DNA from: Segatella copri
Lineage (GTDB): Bacteria > Bacteroidota > Bacteroidia > Bacteroidales > Bacteroidaceae
DNA length: 64,000 nucleotides
Reading direction: 5' to 3'
Assembly (NCBI RefSeq): GCF_002224675.1
Contig: NZ_NMPZ01000006.1
Location: 62,001-126,000, forward strand
This document shows, in pieces, positions 7,807-15,053 of the stretch. How positions within the stretch are numbered: the stretch's first letter is position 1; each line of letters starts with the position of its first letter. The notes beneath the pieces were generated by a model that was not told where the DNA came from, ran no database searches, and saw only the letters and a list, made by a program, of their open reading frames with translations. The translations under genes and the position numbers were made by a program.

Positions 7807-10152
7807 ATGAACAAGATTATCAAGAAAATACAATACTCTGAAAAGGTATTCCGTTTCGATGTGGAAGCTCCACTCATCGCCAAGAGCCGCAAGGCTGGCA
7901 ACTTCGTCATCATCCGTGTAGATAACAACAGCGAGCGCATGCCGCTGACCATCGCCGATGCCGACATCGAGAAAGGCACCATCACGCTGGTTGTACAGAA
8001 GGTAGGACTTTCTTCTACCAAGCTTTGCGCCCTGAACGAGGGCGATGAGATTCACGACGTGGTGGGACCACTCGGCAACCCTACCCACATCGAGAACTTC
8101 GGTACCGTGATCTGTGCAGGTGGTGGTGTAGGTGTGGCTCCAATGCTCCCTATCATCAAGGCACTGAAAGCTGCAGGCAACCGAGTGCTCAGCGTGATTG
8201 CTGGTAGAAGCAAGGACCTCGTCATCATGGAAGATGAGGTGCGTGCATCCAGCGACGAACTCATCATCATGACCGATGACGGAAGCTACGGCGAGAAAGG
8301 CGTAGTAACCGTGGGCATCGAAAAGCTCATCAACCAGGAACATATAGATAAGGTGTTCGCCATCGGTCCTCCTATCATGATGAAGTTCTGCTGCCTCCTT
8401 ACCCAGAAATATAATCTTTCTACTGATGTATCGCTTAATACCATCATGGTAGATGGTACCGGTATGTGCGGTGCCTGCCGTCTCACCATCGGCGGCAAGA
8501 CCAAGTTTGTCTGCATCGATGGTCCGGAGTTTGATGGCGCCCAGGTAGATTGGGATGAGATGTTCAAGCGTATGGGCACCTTCAAGGATGTAGAGCGCGA
8601 GGAAATGGAGCACTTCGAGGAGCATCTGGCTACAGTGGATGCAGGGAAGAAGAAGGAGACTACAGACATTACGATGGATGTGGAGCCTACCGATGCACCA
8701 ATAGAAGAACTGACAGACCGTAACGCAGAGTGGCGCAAGGAGTTACGTGCATCGATGAAAGCAAAGGAACGCACCGCTATCGAGCGCGTCAAGATGCCAG
8801 AGCTGGACCCAGTATATCGTGCAACTACCCGCACCGAGGAAGTGAACATCGGTTTGACCAAGGAGATGGCTTTGACAGAGGCAAAGCGCTGTCTCGACTG
8901 TCCGAAGCCTACCTGTATGGAGGGCTGCCCAGTGAGCATCAACATCCCATCCTTCATCAAGAACATCGAGCGTGGGCAGTTCCTTGCCGCAGCCAAGGTT
9001 CTGAAGAACACCTCTGCCCTCCCAGCCGTTTGTGGTCGTGTTTGTCCTCAGGAGAAACAGTGCGAGAGCAAGTGCGTACATCTCAAGATGAACGAGCCAG
9101 CCGTAGCCATCGGTTATCTGGAGCGCTTTGCTGCCGACTACGAGCGTCAGAGTGGCAACATCTCTGTGCCTGAGTGCGATGAGGCAAACGGCATCAAGGT
9201 GGCGGTAGTGGGTTCAGGTCCTTCCGGCTTGAGCTTTGCTGGCGATATGGCGAAGAAGGGATTCGACGTCACCGTGTTCGAGGCTCTGCACGAGATTGGC
9301 GGTGTATTGAAATATGGTATTCCAGAGTTCCGATTGCCAAATGCCATCGTGGATGTAGAGATAGAGAATCTCCAGAAGATGGGCGTGAAGTTCATTACCG
9401 ACTGCATCGTGGGCAAGACTATCTCCGTGAAGAATTTGGAAGAACAGGGATTCAAGGGATTCTTCGTTGGTTCGGGAGCCGGACTTCCTAACTTCATGAA
9501 TATCCCTGGCGAGAACGCCTTGAACATCATGTCATCCAACGAGTATCTTACCCGTGTGAACCTGATGGATGCAGCCAACCCTCATACCGACACCCCTATC
9601 AACCTGGGTAAGAAGGTGGTTGTTGTAGGTGGCGGAAACACTGCAATGGACAGCTGCCGCACCGCCAAGCGTCTGGGAGCCGAGGTAACATTGGTTTATC
9701 GCCGTTCGGAGGCAGAGATGCCAGCCCGACTTGAGGAGGTGAAACATGCCAAGGAAGAAGGCATCAACTTCATGACCTTACATAATCCAAAGGAATATGA
9801 GGCGGATGAGAAGGGCGCAGTAAAGGCTGTGGTCTTGGATGTGATGCAGCTCGGTGAGCCTGATGCCAGCGGCCGTCGCCGTCCGGAAGCTACAGGCGAG
9901 ACCATCACTTTGGAGTGCGACCAGGTAATCGTAGCTGTTGGCGTAAGCCCTAACCCTCTCGTTCCTCAGAGCATCGAGGGATTGGAACTCGGCAGAAAGA
10001 ATACGATTGCCGTAAATGACCAGATGCAGAGCTCTATTGAGGAAATCTATGCTGGCGGCGACATCGTAAGAGGTGGTGCCACCGTGATTCTCGCAATGGG
10101 AGATGGCAGAAAGGCTGCACTCAATATGAGTGAGAAGCTTTTGAAGAAATAG
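7807..10152 (+). CDS. Fused NfnA-NfnB-type oxidoreductase (DHOD-B NAD-binding subunit / glutamate synthase small subunit-like)
   Basis: A 781-residue fusion. Residues 1-285 resemble the FAD/NAD-binding, [2Fe-2S] subunit PyrK/NfnA: CAGGGVGVAPMLPIIKAL near 98, then MCGACRLTIGGKTKFVC near 219. Residues 300-781 resemble NfnB/GltD: the cysteine sets CLDCPKPTCMEGCP near 361 and CGRVCPQEKQCESKCV near 408 for [4Fe-4S] clusters, the FAD motif VVGSGPSGLSFAGDM near 467 and the NAD(P)-binding VVVVGGGNTAMDSC near 604. By homology it would move electrons between NAD(P)H and ferredoxin. Annotations as glutamate synthase are probably misleading, as no large GltB subunit is nearby. Confidence 0.88.
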   Translation: MNKIIKKIQYSEKVFRFDVEAPLIAKSRKAGNFVIIRVDNNSERMPLTIADADIEKGTITLVVQKVGLSSTKLCALNEGDEIHDVVGPLGNPTHIENFGTVICAGGGVGVAPMLPIIKALKAAGNRVLSVIAGRSKDLVIMEDEVRASSDELIIMTDDGSYGEKGVVTVGIEKLINQEHIDKVFAIGPPIMMKFCCLLTQKYNLSTDVSLNTIMVDGTGMCGACRLTIGGKTKFVCIDGPEFDGAQVDWDEMFKRMGTFKDVEREEMEHFEEHLATVDAGKKKETTDITMDVEPTDAPIEELTDRNAEWRKELRASMKAKERTAIERVKMPELDPVYRATTRTEEVNIGLTKEMALTEAKRCLDCPKPTCMEGCPVSINIPSFIKNIERGQFLAAAKVLKNTSALPAVCGRVCPQEKQCESKCVHLKMNEPAVAIGYLERFAADYERQSGNISVPECDEANGIKVAVVGSGPSGLSFAGDMAKKGFDVTVFEALHEIGGVLKYGIPEFRLPNAIVDVEIENLQKMGVKFITDCIVGKTISVKNLEEQGFKGFFVGSGAGLPNFMNIPGENALNIMSSNEYLTRVNLMDAANPHTDTPINLGKKVVVVGGGNTAMDSCRTAKRLGAEVTLVYRRSEAEMPARLEEVKHAKEEGINFMTLHNPKEYEADEKGAVKAVVLDVMQLGEPDASGRRRPEATGETITLECDQVIVAVGVSPNPLVPQSIEGLELGRKNTIAVNDQMQSSIEEIYAGGDIVRGGATVILAMGDGRKAALNMSEKLLKK

Positions 10153-10171
10153 TATATTACATAAAAAACCG

Positions 10172-10209
10172 AAAAAAGGCAGGTTGCAAATTAGCAATCT
10201 GCCTTTTTC
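10172..10209. terminator. Bidirectional terminator between convergent genes
   Basis: AAAAAGGCAG / CTGCCTTTTT arms around GTTGCAAATTAGCAAT, with a T-run on either strand. It serves the nfn fusion on plus and the beta-barrel/anti-sigma-like gene on minus. Confidence 0.75.
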
Positions 10210-10255
10210 GTTATTCATTACTCTCCAAAAAGATGGGAGTAATTGATACTATATA

Positions 10256-11734
10256 CTATAGATTGAATCTCAAACCGAACTGGAGATTGAAATTCAACTT
10301 CTTATCCTTGAAGGTATTTTCCACATGGCTCCCGTTATCGAAATAATATTTAGCACCCGGTTCGATATACAGACCCACCTTTGGTGTGATGTCATACTGC
10401 GCACCGAGCGAAGCCTTTCCAGAGAACTGCACTCTGTCTCGCTTGGCATTCTCTTTCTTTACACCCTCTTCTTCGGTATCATTCTTCACATTGTAATCAG
10501 CCTCAGCACCAGCCATCACATAAGCATGGAAGCCTCCACTCTGCCAGAATTCATAATTCAATCCCACCGGAATACCCACATAATGAAGCACCTGATGAAC
10601 ATTGTAGCTACTACCTGGTGCGTATGGATAAAAATCAGAAGAAGTGCGTGTATATACCATACCCGTACTCAAAGACAGACGAGGGGCAATACCAAAGGCT
10701 ACCTGCAAACCAACAGATACTGGAGCATGATGCTTGGCATTCACCTGCTGTTTTCTTTGAATCGCCTTATAGGATGCCAAGAGATATTCTTCTCCATATA
10801 TGCCTCCAGCCGTCGGATCAGGGATGACACCCGGCATCGGTTCTGCCATCGTTCCATAGCTAAAATCATTATAGCCTCCAGACGCGTCGGAATTCACACC
10901 GCCCAGACTTGGCGTCAGGTTTTCGGCATAGAGTTGCATCGACCAGCCAGAAACCTCCTCATTTTTTTCAAAATGATAAGACTGAGAAGCATACGCTGCC
11001 GCATGATGATCGGTAGAGCGGGTTAAGGCCTTATAATCGGATTTCTCTGCAAGCAAAGAGATTTCATTCTCAGATTCTTCCTTAAGAACATCATCACTCG
11101 TCTTCTTTTGGGATGCAGCGGATTGCAAATCCGCTGAAACAACGAGGGATGGAGCGGGTTGAGATGCTGCGGATTGCAAATCCGCTGAAACTGCGTGGGA
11201 TGGAACGGATTGAGATGCAGCGGATTGCAAATCCGCTGAAACTGCGTGGGATGGAGCTGGTTGAGATGCTGCGGATTGCAAATCCGCTGAAACAACGTGA
11301 GATGGAGCTGGCTGGGATGCAGCGGATTGCAAATCCGCTGAAACAACGTGGGATGGAGCTGGTTGAGATGCAGCCAATTGCAGATTACCCTTTTCTACAT
11401 CCTCCTGGTGCAGATAAACATAGCTTCCACCTATTCCCAATAATGCCACGGCTGCTGCAGCCGCAGACCATCGCTTGAAATAGACTATCCTGGCATTCTT
11501 TTTAGCCTCTGAACTGTCGTGTAAAACCCTGGCATCCTTTTTAGCCTCTGAACCAACGTTTGAATCAGCAGATTCTGAGCTTTCTGAAGCTATCGTCTGT
11601 GGATTCGACGAAACAGATTCTATATTATTCTGAGCAAGCGATTGTTCAATGCCTGCCCACAAGTCGTGGCTGACAGACTCCTGATAGCCTGCCAACTGGT
11701 CTTGAAGTTTGCTTGTCCAATCTTGATTACTCAT
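10256..11734 (-). CDS. Anti-sigma-like membrane protein with C-terminal outer-membrane beta-barrel domain
   Basis: A 492-residue partner of the upstream ECF sigma factor. Residues 1-90 are a soluble acidic segment, as in cytoplasmic anti-sigma regions. A membrane helix follows (WSAAAAAVALLGIGGSYVYL, about 91-110), then a 17-residue repeat tract (ADLQSAASQPAPSH-VVS type, about 118-207) and a low-complexity linker. The last ~180 residues resemble a porin-like barrel (VGLQVAFGIAPRLSLSTGM, FSGKASLGAQYDITPKVGLY, final LNFNLQFGLRFNL). The start overlaps the sigma gene by eight bases, so the two are translationally coupled. A one-piece inner-to-outer membrane sensor is inference. The gene could also be read simply as a beta-barrel protein. 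Confidence 0.65.
   Translation of the reverse strand: MSNQDWTSKLQDQLAGYQESVSHDLWAGIEQSLAQNNIESVSSNPQTIASESSESADSNVGSEAKKDARVLHDSSEAKKNARIVYFKRWSAAAAAVALLGIGGSYVYLHQEDVEKGNLQLAASQPAPSHVVSADLQSAASQPAPSHVVSADLQSAASQPAPSHAVSADLQSAASQSVPSHAVSADLQSAASQPAPSLVVSADLQSAASQKKTSDDVLKEESENEISLLAEKSDYKALTRSTDHHAAAYASQSYHFEKNEEVSGWSMQLYAENLTPSLGGVNSDASGGYNDFSYGTMAEPMPGVIPDPTAGGIYGEEYLLASYKAIQRKQQVNAKHHAPVSVGLQVAFGIAPRLSLSTGMVYTRTSSDFYPYAPGSSYNVHQVLHYVGIPVGLNYEFWQSGGFHAYVMAGAEADYNVKNDTEEEGVKKENAKRDRVQFSGKASLGAQYDITPKVGLYIEPGAKYYFDNGSHVENTFKDKKLNFNLQFGLRFNL
11118..11389 (-). repeat. 51-base in-frame tandem repeat built on a palindrome
   Basis: GCGGATTGCAAATCCGC occurs at 11118, 11169, 11220, 11271 and 11322, exactly 51 bases apart, with a decayed sixth copy at 11373. 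On the coding strand each palindrome encodes ADLQSA and the rest of each unit encodes a proline/serine spacer. The same palindrome core occurs in intergenic repeats at 25.9-28.6 kb. Confidence 0.9.
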
Positions 11735-12281
11735 ATTCTTTCTCGTTTATATTATTTAGATATTCATTTATTTTCTTTGCCAGAAACTTCTTGGCTCTTA
11801 GATATTGCGAAGCAGAGGTACTCTCCTTGATGCCCAGCAGATCAGCAATCTCCTTATGGCTCCTTTGCTCAAACACAAACATGTTCAGAACCAGTCGATA
11901 GCCCTCGGGCAATTCACCGATCATCTTCGTCAATACGGCAGGCGGCACCCGTTCTACCTCCGGTTCGTCGTCACTCACATCTTCCGGAACTTCATCCACG
12001 AAAGTGATGCGACTCTGCCTTCGGGTAAAGCTGATAGCCTCATTTGCCACAATCCGGAGAAACCACGCCTTCAGCGAACCTTCGCCCCTGTACTCGAAGT
12101 TGGCAATACCAGAGAAAAGTTTCACAAAACTATCCTGCACCACATCCTCCGCATCATCACGTAAAGGGACATACCTCAGCGCTACCGCCATGGCATATCC
12201 TACGTAGCGGTCGTAGAGCCGGTGCATCGCCGCCCGACTGCCGCCTTTGATGTCGTGCAAAAGTAGTTTTTCAGATTCCAA
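11727..12281 (-). CDS. RNA polymerase ECF-type sigma-70 factor
   Basis: A 184-residue ECF sigma factor. Region 2 (LYDRYVGYAMAVALRYVPLR, DAEDVVQDSFVKLFSGI, about 21-60) and region 4 (YRLVLNMFVFEQRSHKEIAD, LLGIKESTSASQYLRAKKFL, about 128-170) are both present. The only in-frame start that keeps region 2 is TTG at 12281, since TAG lies three codons upstream. It is followed with overlap by its likely membrane regulator. No TAnnTTTG is visible in the 84 bases before it, so it may be transcribed with rnz or be autoregulated from a non-standard promoter. Confidence 0.88.
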   Translation of the reverse strand: MESEKLLLHDIKGGSRAAMHRLYDRYVGYAMAVALRYVPLRDDAEDVVQDSFVKLFSGIANFEYRGEGSLKAWFLRIVANEAISFTRRQSRITFVDEVPEDVSDDEPEVERVPPAVLTKMIGELPEGYRLVLNMFVFEQRSHKEIADLLGIKESTSASQYLRAKKFLAKKINEYLNNINEKEYE

Positions 12282-12321
12282 TTTTCTCTATCTTTTATGT
12301 ATTAAACGAATATCAACACAA

Positions 12322-12361
12322 AACCTTGCACCAAAAAACAAACTTTTTTTGATGCAAGGTT
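12322..12361. terminator. Inverted repeat between rnz and the ECF sigma gene
   Basis: AACCTTGCA / TGCAAGGTT arms with an A/T-rich loop. The T-run is better on the plus strand, so as a minus-strand rnz terminator it would be weak. It may also act as an operator or partial attenuator. Confidence 0.4.
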
Positions 12362-12365
12362 GTTT

Positions 12366-13280
12366 TTATACCGAGATAACCATTCCCTCATTGGTGAGAT
12401 AGCTTTCCTCGAAAACCTCTTTGGCTTCTTTCAGCAGAACCGTCTCATCATTATATCTCGCACTATAATGTCCCAGGAGCAACTTGCCTACCCCGGCAGC
12501 CTTTGCCACCATCGCAGCCTGCTTCGCCGTACTATGGTTGTAGATCTTAGCCCGGTCTTCCTGCTCCGAAGTATAAGTACTTTCATGATAAAGCACCGTA
12601 ACCCCCTTCACCTTTTCCCAGAGATTCGGAATATATCGGGTATCACTCATATAGGCATAACTGCGAGGCGGGTCGGCAGGTGTCACCAGACGGGCATTCG
12701 GAATCACCTCGCCCTCCTCGTTGGTCCAGTCAGCCCCATTCTTGATGTTGTTGATCTGACTGATTGGGATGCCGTAGTAATCTATCATATCCCTCTTGAT
12801 ATGAGGCAGCGTAGGCTTCTCTCTGAAGATATAGCCGCAGCATGGCAGACGATGTTTCAGAGGCACCGTCTCCACCGACAGAGAATGATCTTCGTAGATA
12901 ATCTGCTGTTTCTCCGTATCCACCGGAATCATCTCCATCTCATACTCCATCGTCTGCATAAAGAATTCTACCTGTTGTTTAAACAGAGGAGCATAATCCT
13001 TTGGAGCATAAACTCTTAACTTAGATGTACGTCCGAGCATTCCGAGCGTAGAAAGCAAGCCCATCAATCCGAAACAATGATCGCCATGCATGTGGGTGAT
13101 GAAGATGGCATTGAGCTTGGAGAAATGGATATGGGAACGACGGAACTGCATCTGTGCACCCTCGCCACAATCTATCATATAGCACTTTCCCCGCATCTCT
13201 ATGAGCTGCGAGGAAGCATTGTGTTTCAGGGTTGGCAGCGCACTGCCACACCCCAGTATATGTATCTTAAATGGTTCCAA
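12366..13280 (-). CDS. rnz: Ribonuclease Z
   Basis: tRNA 3'-end endonuclease of the metallo-beta-lactamase fold, 304 aa. The zinc motif THMHGDH places ligands at His63, His65, Asp67 and His68. It is followed by the family-typical FGLMGLLSTLGMLGR, then YHESTYTSE and the downstream histidines in LLLGHYSARY. It lies in a minus-strand cluster with mazG and a lipoprotein gene (26-base gap). Confidence 0.95.
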   Translation of the reverse strand: MEPFKIHILGCGSALPTLKHNASSQLIEMRGKCYMIDCGEGAQMQFRRSHIHFSKLNAIFITHMHGDHCFGLMGLLSTLGMLGRTSKLRVYAPKDYAPLFKQQVEFFMQTMEYEMEMIPVDTEKQQIIYEDHSLSVETVPLKHRLPCCGYIFREKPTLPHIKRDMIDYYGIPISQINNIKNGADWTNEEGEVIPNARLVTPADPPRSYAYMSDTRYIPNLWEKVKGVTVLYHESTYTSEQEDRAKIYNHSTAKQAAMVAKAAGVGKLLLGHYSARYNDETVLLKEAKEVFEESYLTNEGMVISV

Positions 13281-13306
13281 CTTAATCTAAAATTTAGAAT
13301 GACAAT

Positions 13307-13867
13307 TTACTCCTGGCGCTTGAAGACATAGATGCCCTGGGTATTCTCCAGCATCAAGCTGTCAGAGCCCAGTTTATCGATGGCAAAGGTATCCTTGTTG
13401 AGCAGGAGCTTTCCGTTCAGGATTTTCCATGAAGTCCAAGGATTGGTCTCAGCCTTCACATTGTTTTTTACCTCTCCACCTTCCAGCAAGTCGAAGTTCT
13501 TGTCGAGTGAAGTCCACTTGCCCAGGAGTGAAGTAAGATTGATGATTTTCTGTGCCATCATCTCTCCATCCTGTGCCTTGTAACCGATAAGAGCGATGCG
13601 GTCGCCTGCCAGCAAACCACCCAGCACGATGTCTGGCTGCTCATCATCGATAAAGACTGAGAGCGTATCTCCCTCATCAGAAATCAGCTCCAGATTGTGC
13701 ATAGATGTACCCTCACCACAAACACCGTAGATGGTTGAATCATCGGCAACCTCCTCCAGATCAAGGGAATCTGTAGGAGTGATTACCTGTGCGGTTTTCT
13801 TATCCTTGCAGCTATTGGCAGCAAAGAGTACCACCAAAGCCATCATCATATAAACTAATCTTTTCAT
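13307..13867 (-). CDS. Lipocalin-like lipoprotein
   Basis: 186 aa. Signal peptide MKRLVYMMMALVVLFAANSC with a lipobox ending at Cys20 predicts acylation and export. The body is beta-rich. The C-terminal half (LLGKWTSLDKNFDLLEGG, WTSWKILNGKLLLN, DSLMLENTQGIYVFKR) resembles the lipocalin-like domain common in Bacteroidales lipoproteins. Ligand and function are unknown. It sits between mazG and rnz with short gaps. Confidence 0.7.
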   Translation of the reverse strand: MKRLVYMMMALVVLFAANSCKDKKTAQVITPTDSLDLEEVADDSTIYGVCGEGTSMHNLELISDEGDTLSVFIDDEQPDIVLGGLLAGDRIALIGYKAQDGEMMAQKIINLTSLLGKWTSLDKNFDLLEGGEVKNNVKAETNPWTSWKILNGKLLLNKDTFAIDKLGSDSLMLENTQGIYVFKRQE

Positions 13868-13936
13868 AATCCTTATAGTTTTTGTTGTTATAAAAACGTT
13901 TTATCTTGTTTATCATGAAGCTCCTCCTATTGAAGC

Positions 13937-14896
13937 TTACGATTCTTTCTGAAGTCTTTCCTGTTTCTTGGCTTCATCCCACAGTTTATCCATCTCTTCC
14001 AAACTCATGTCTTTCAGATTCTTACCCTGCTTGAGCGAATGATCTTCTACATAGTTGAAACGGCGGATAAACTTCTGGTTTGTCTTCTCCAGTGCATTGT
14101 CCGGATTGAGCTTGTAGAGACGGGCTGCATTGATGACGGAGAAGAGGAAATCGCCGAGTTCCTGGGTAGAGTTTTCCTTGTCGTCCTTGGCAAGTTCTGC
14201 CTTGAGTTCTTCCAGTTCTTCGTGTACCTTGTCCCATACATCCTCCTTCTCCTTCCAGTCGAAGCCCACGTTTCGTGCCTTGTCCTGAATGCGATAGGCC
14301 TTGATAAGGGATGGCAGGGAATTTGGCACACCGCTCAGAACGCGCTCGTTGCCATCTTTCTCCTGCTGCTTGATCTGCTCCCAGGTTTTCTCTACCGAGG
14401 CTGCATTCTTGGGTTTGCTGGCACCAAGAGCCAGGGTTTCTTCCGAGCTTCCCGCCTCAGCCTTCCCGGTTGCAGATTCTGCCTTCCCGGCTTCTGCTTT
14501 TTCAGACTCCTTATATACCACCTGTCCCTCATCATTGATATACATATCAGGATTCGCCACAGTCCATTCGCCCTCCTCCTTCCAGTTGATGAAAGGATGG
14601 CGGAACATCAGTTTATCAGCTTCCTGATTGCAGACATCGCAGATATCGAACTCGCCGTCTTCTCTGCCGATGATGCTATAGAACATCACGTGCTCCAGCA
14701 CATCGCCCAGCTCCTTCTTGATATCCTTGTAATCGCGCTTCATCAAGGCGTCACAAAGCTCGAAAGTCTCCTCGATGGTATTCGGACGAAGACTCTCAAA
14801 TGTCTGCTTCTTATCCCATGGACACTGCAGGCGCAAACGGTCCTGCACATCCAGCAAGCGGCTGAACGCCGCTAACTTTTCTTCTTTCGTATGCAT
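13937..14896 (-). CDS. mazG: Nucleoside triphosphate pyrophosphohydrolase MazG
   Basis: Hydrolyses NTPs to NMP and pyrophosphate (housecleaning, stringent-response modulation). Two all-alpha MazG domains are visible: residues 12-100 (CPWDKKQTFESL, EETFELCDAL, KKELGDVLEHVMFYS) and about 185-300 (DKARNVGFDWKEKEDVWDKV, ELGDFLFSVINAARLY). Between them is an unusual insert (about 104-168) with an alanine/glutamate/glycine-rich run (EKAEAGKAESATGKAEAG). This makes the protein 319 aa against about 260 in the usual family. Confidence 0.93.
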   Translation of the reverse strand: MHTKEEKLAAFSRLLDVQDRLRLQCPWDKKQTFESLRPNTIEETFELCDALMKRDYKDIKKELGDVLEHVMFYSIIGREDGEFDICDVCNQEADKLMFRHPFINWKEEGEWTVANPDMYINDEGQVVYKESEKAEAGKAESATGKAEAGSSEETLALGASKPKNAASVEKTWEQIKQQEKDGNERVLSGVPNSLPSLIKAYRIQDKARNVGFDWKEKEDVWDKVHEELEELKAELAKDDKENSTQELGDFLFSVINAARLYKLNPDNALEKTNQKFIRRFNYVEDHSLKQGKNLKDMSLEEMDKLWDEAKKQERLQKES

Positions 14897-14963
14897 TGTT
14901 TTAATTTCTACTTTTTACTGCATTACAAACCATCGTTTTGTGCAAAAATTAATAATTTTGATG

Positions 14964-14971
14964 CAAAGATA
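14964..14971 (-). promoter_or_regulatory. -7 promoter element of the mazG cluster
   Basis: Minus-strand TATCTTTG about 70 bases before the mazG ATG, back-to-back with the valS promoter 23 bases away. Confidence 0.65.
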
Positions 14972-14993
14972 GCATTTTTCGCTCAAAAATTCG

Positions 14994-15001
14994 TATCTTT
15001 G
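14994..15001 (+). promoter_or_regulatory. -7 promoter element of valS
   Basis: TATCTTTG followed by CACCG, giving a leader of about 45 bases before the valS ATG at 15054. Confidence 0.7.
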
Positions 15002-15053
15002 CACCGTTTTTTAAGGAAAAAGAAAGAAAAAGAATAAAAATTAGATAGAAACA

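Noticed and set aside
11118-11389. Five regularly spaced palindromic repeats resembling a small CRISPR array
   Set aside because: The spacers are themselves near-identical, the unit is 51 bases (a multiple of three) and the whole array is in frame inside an ORF; no cas genes are present.
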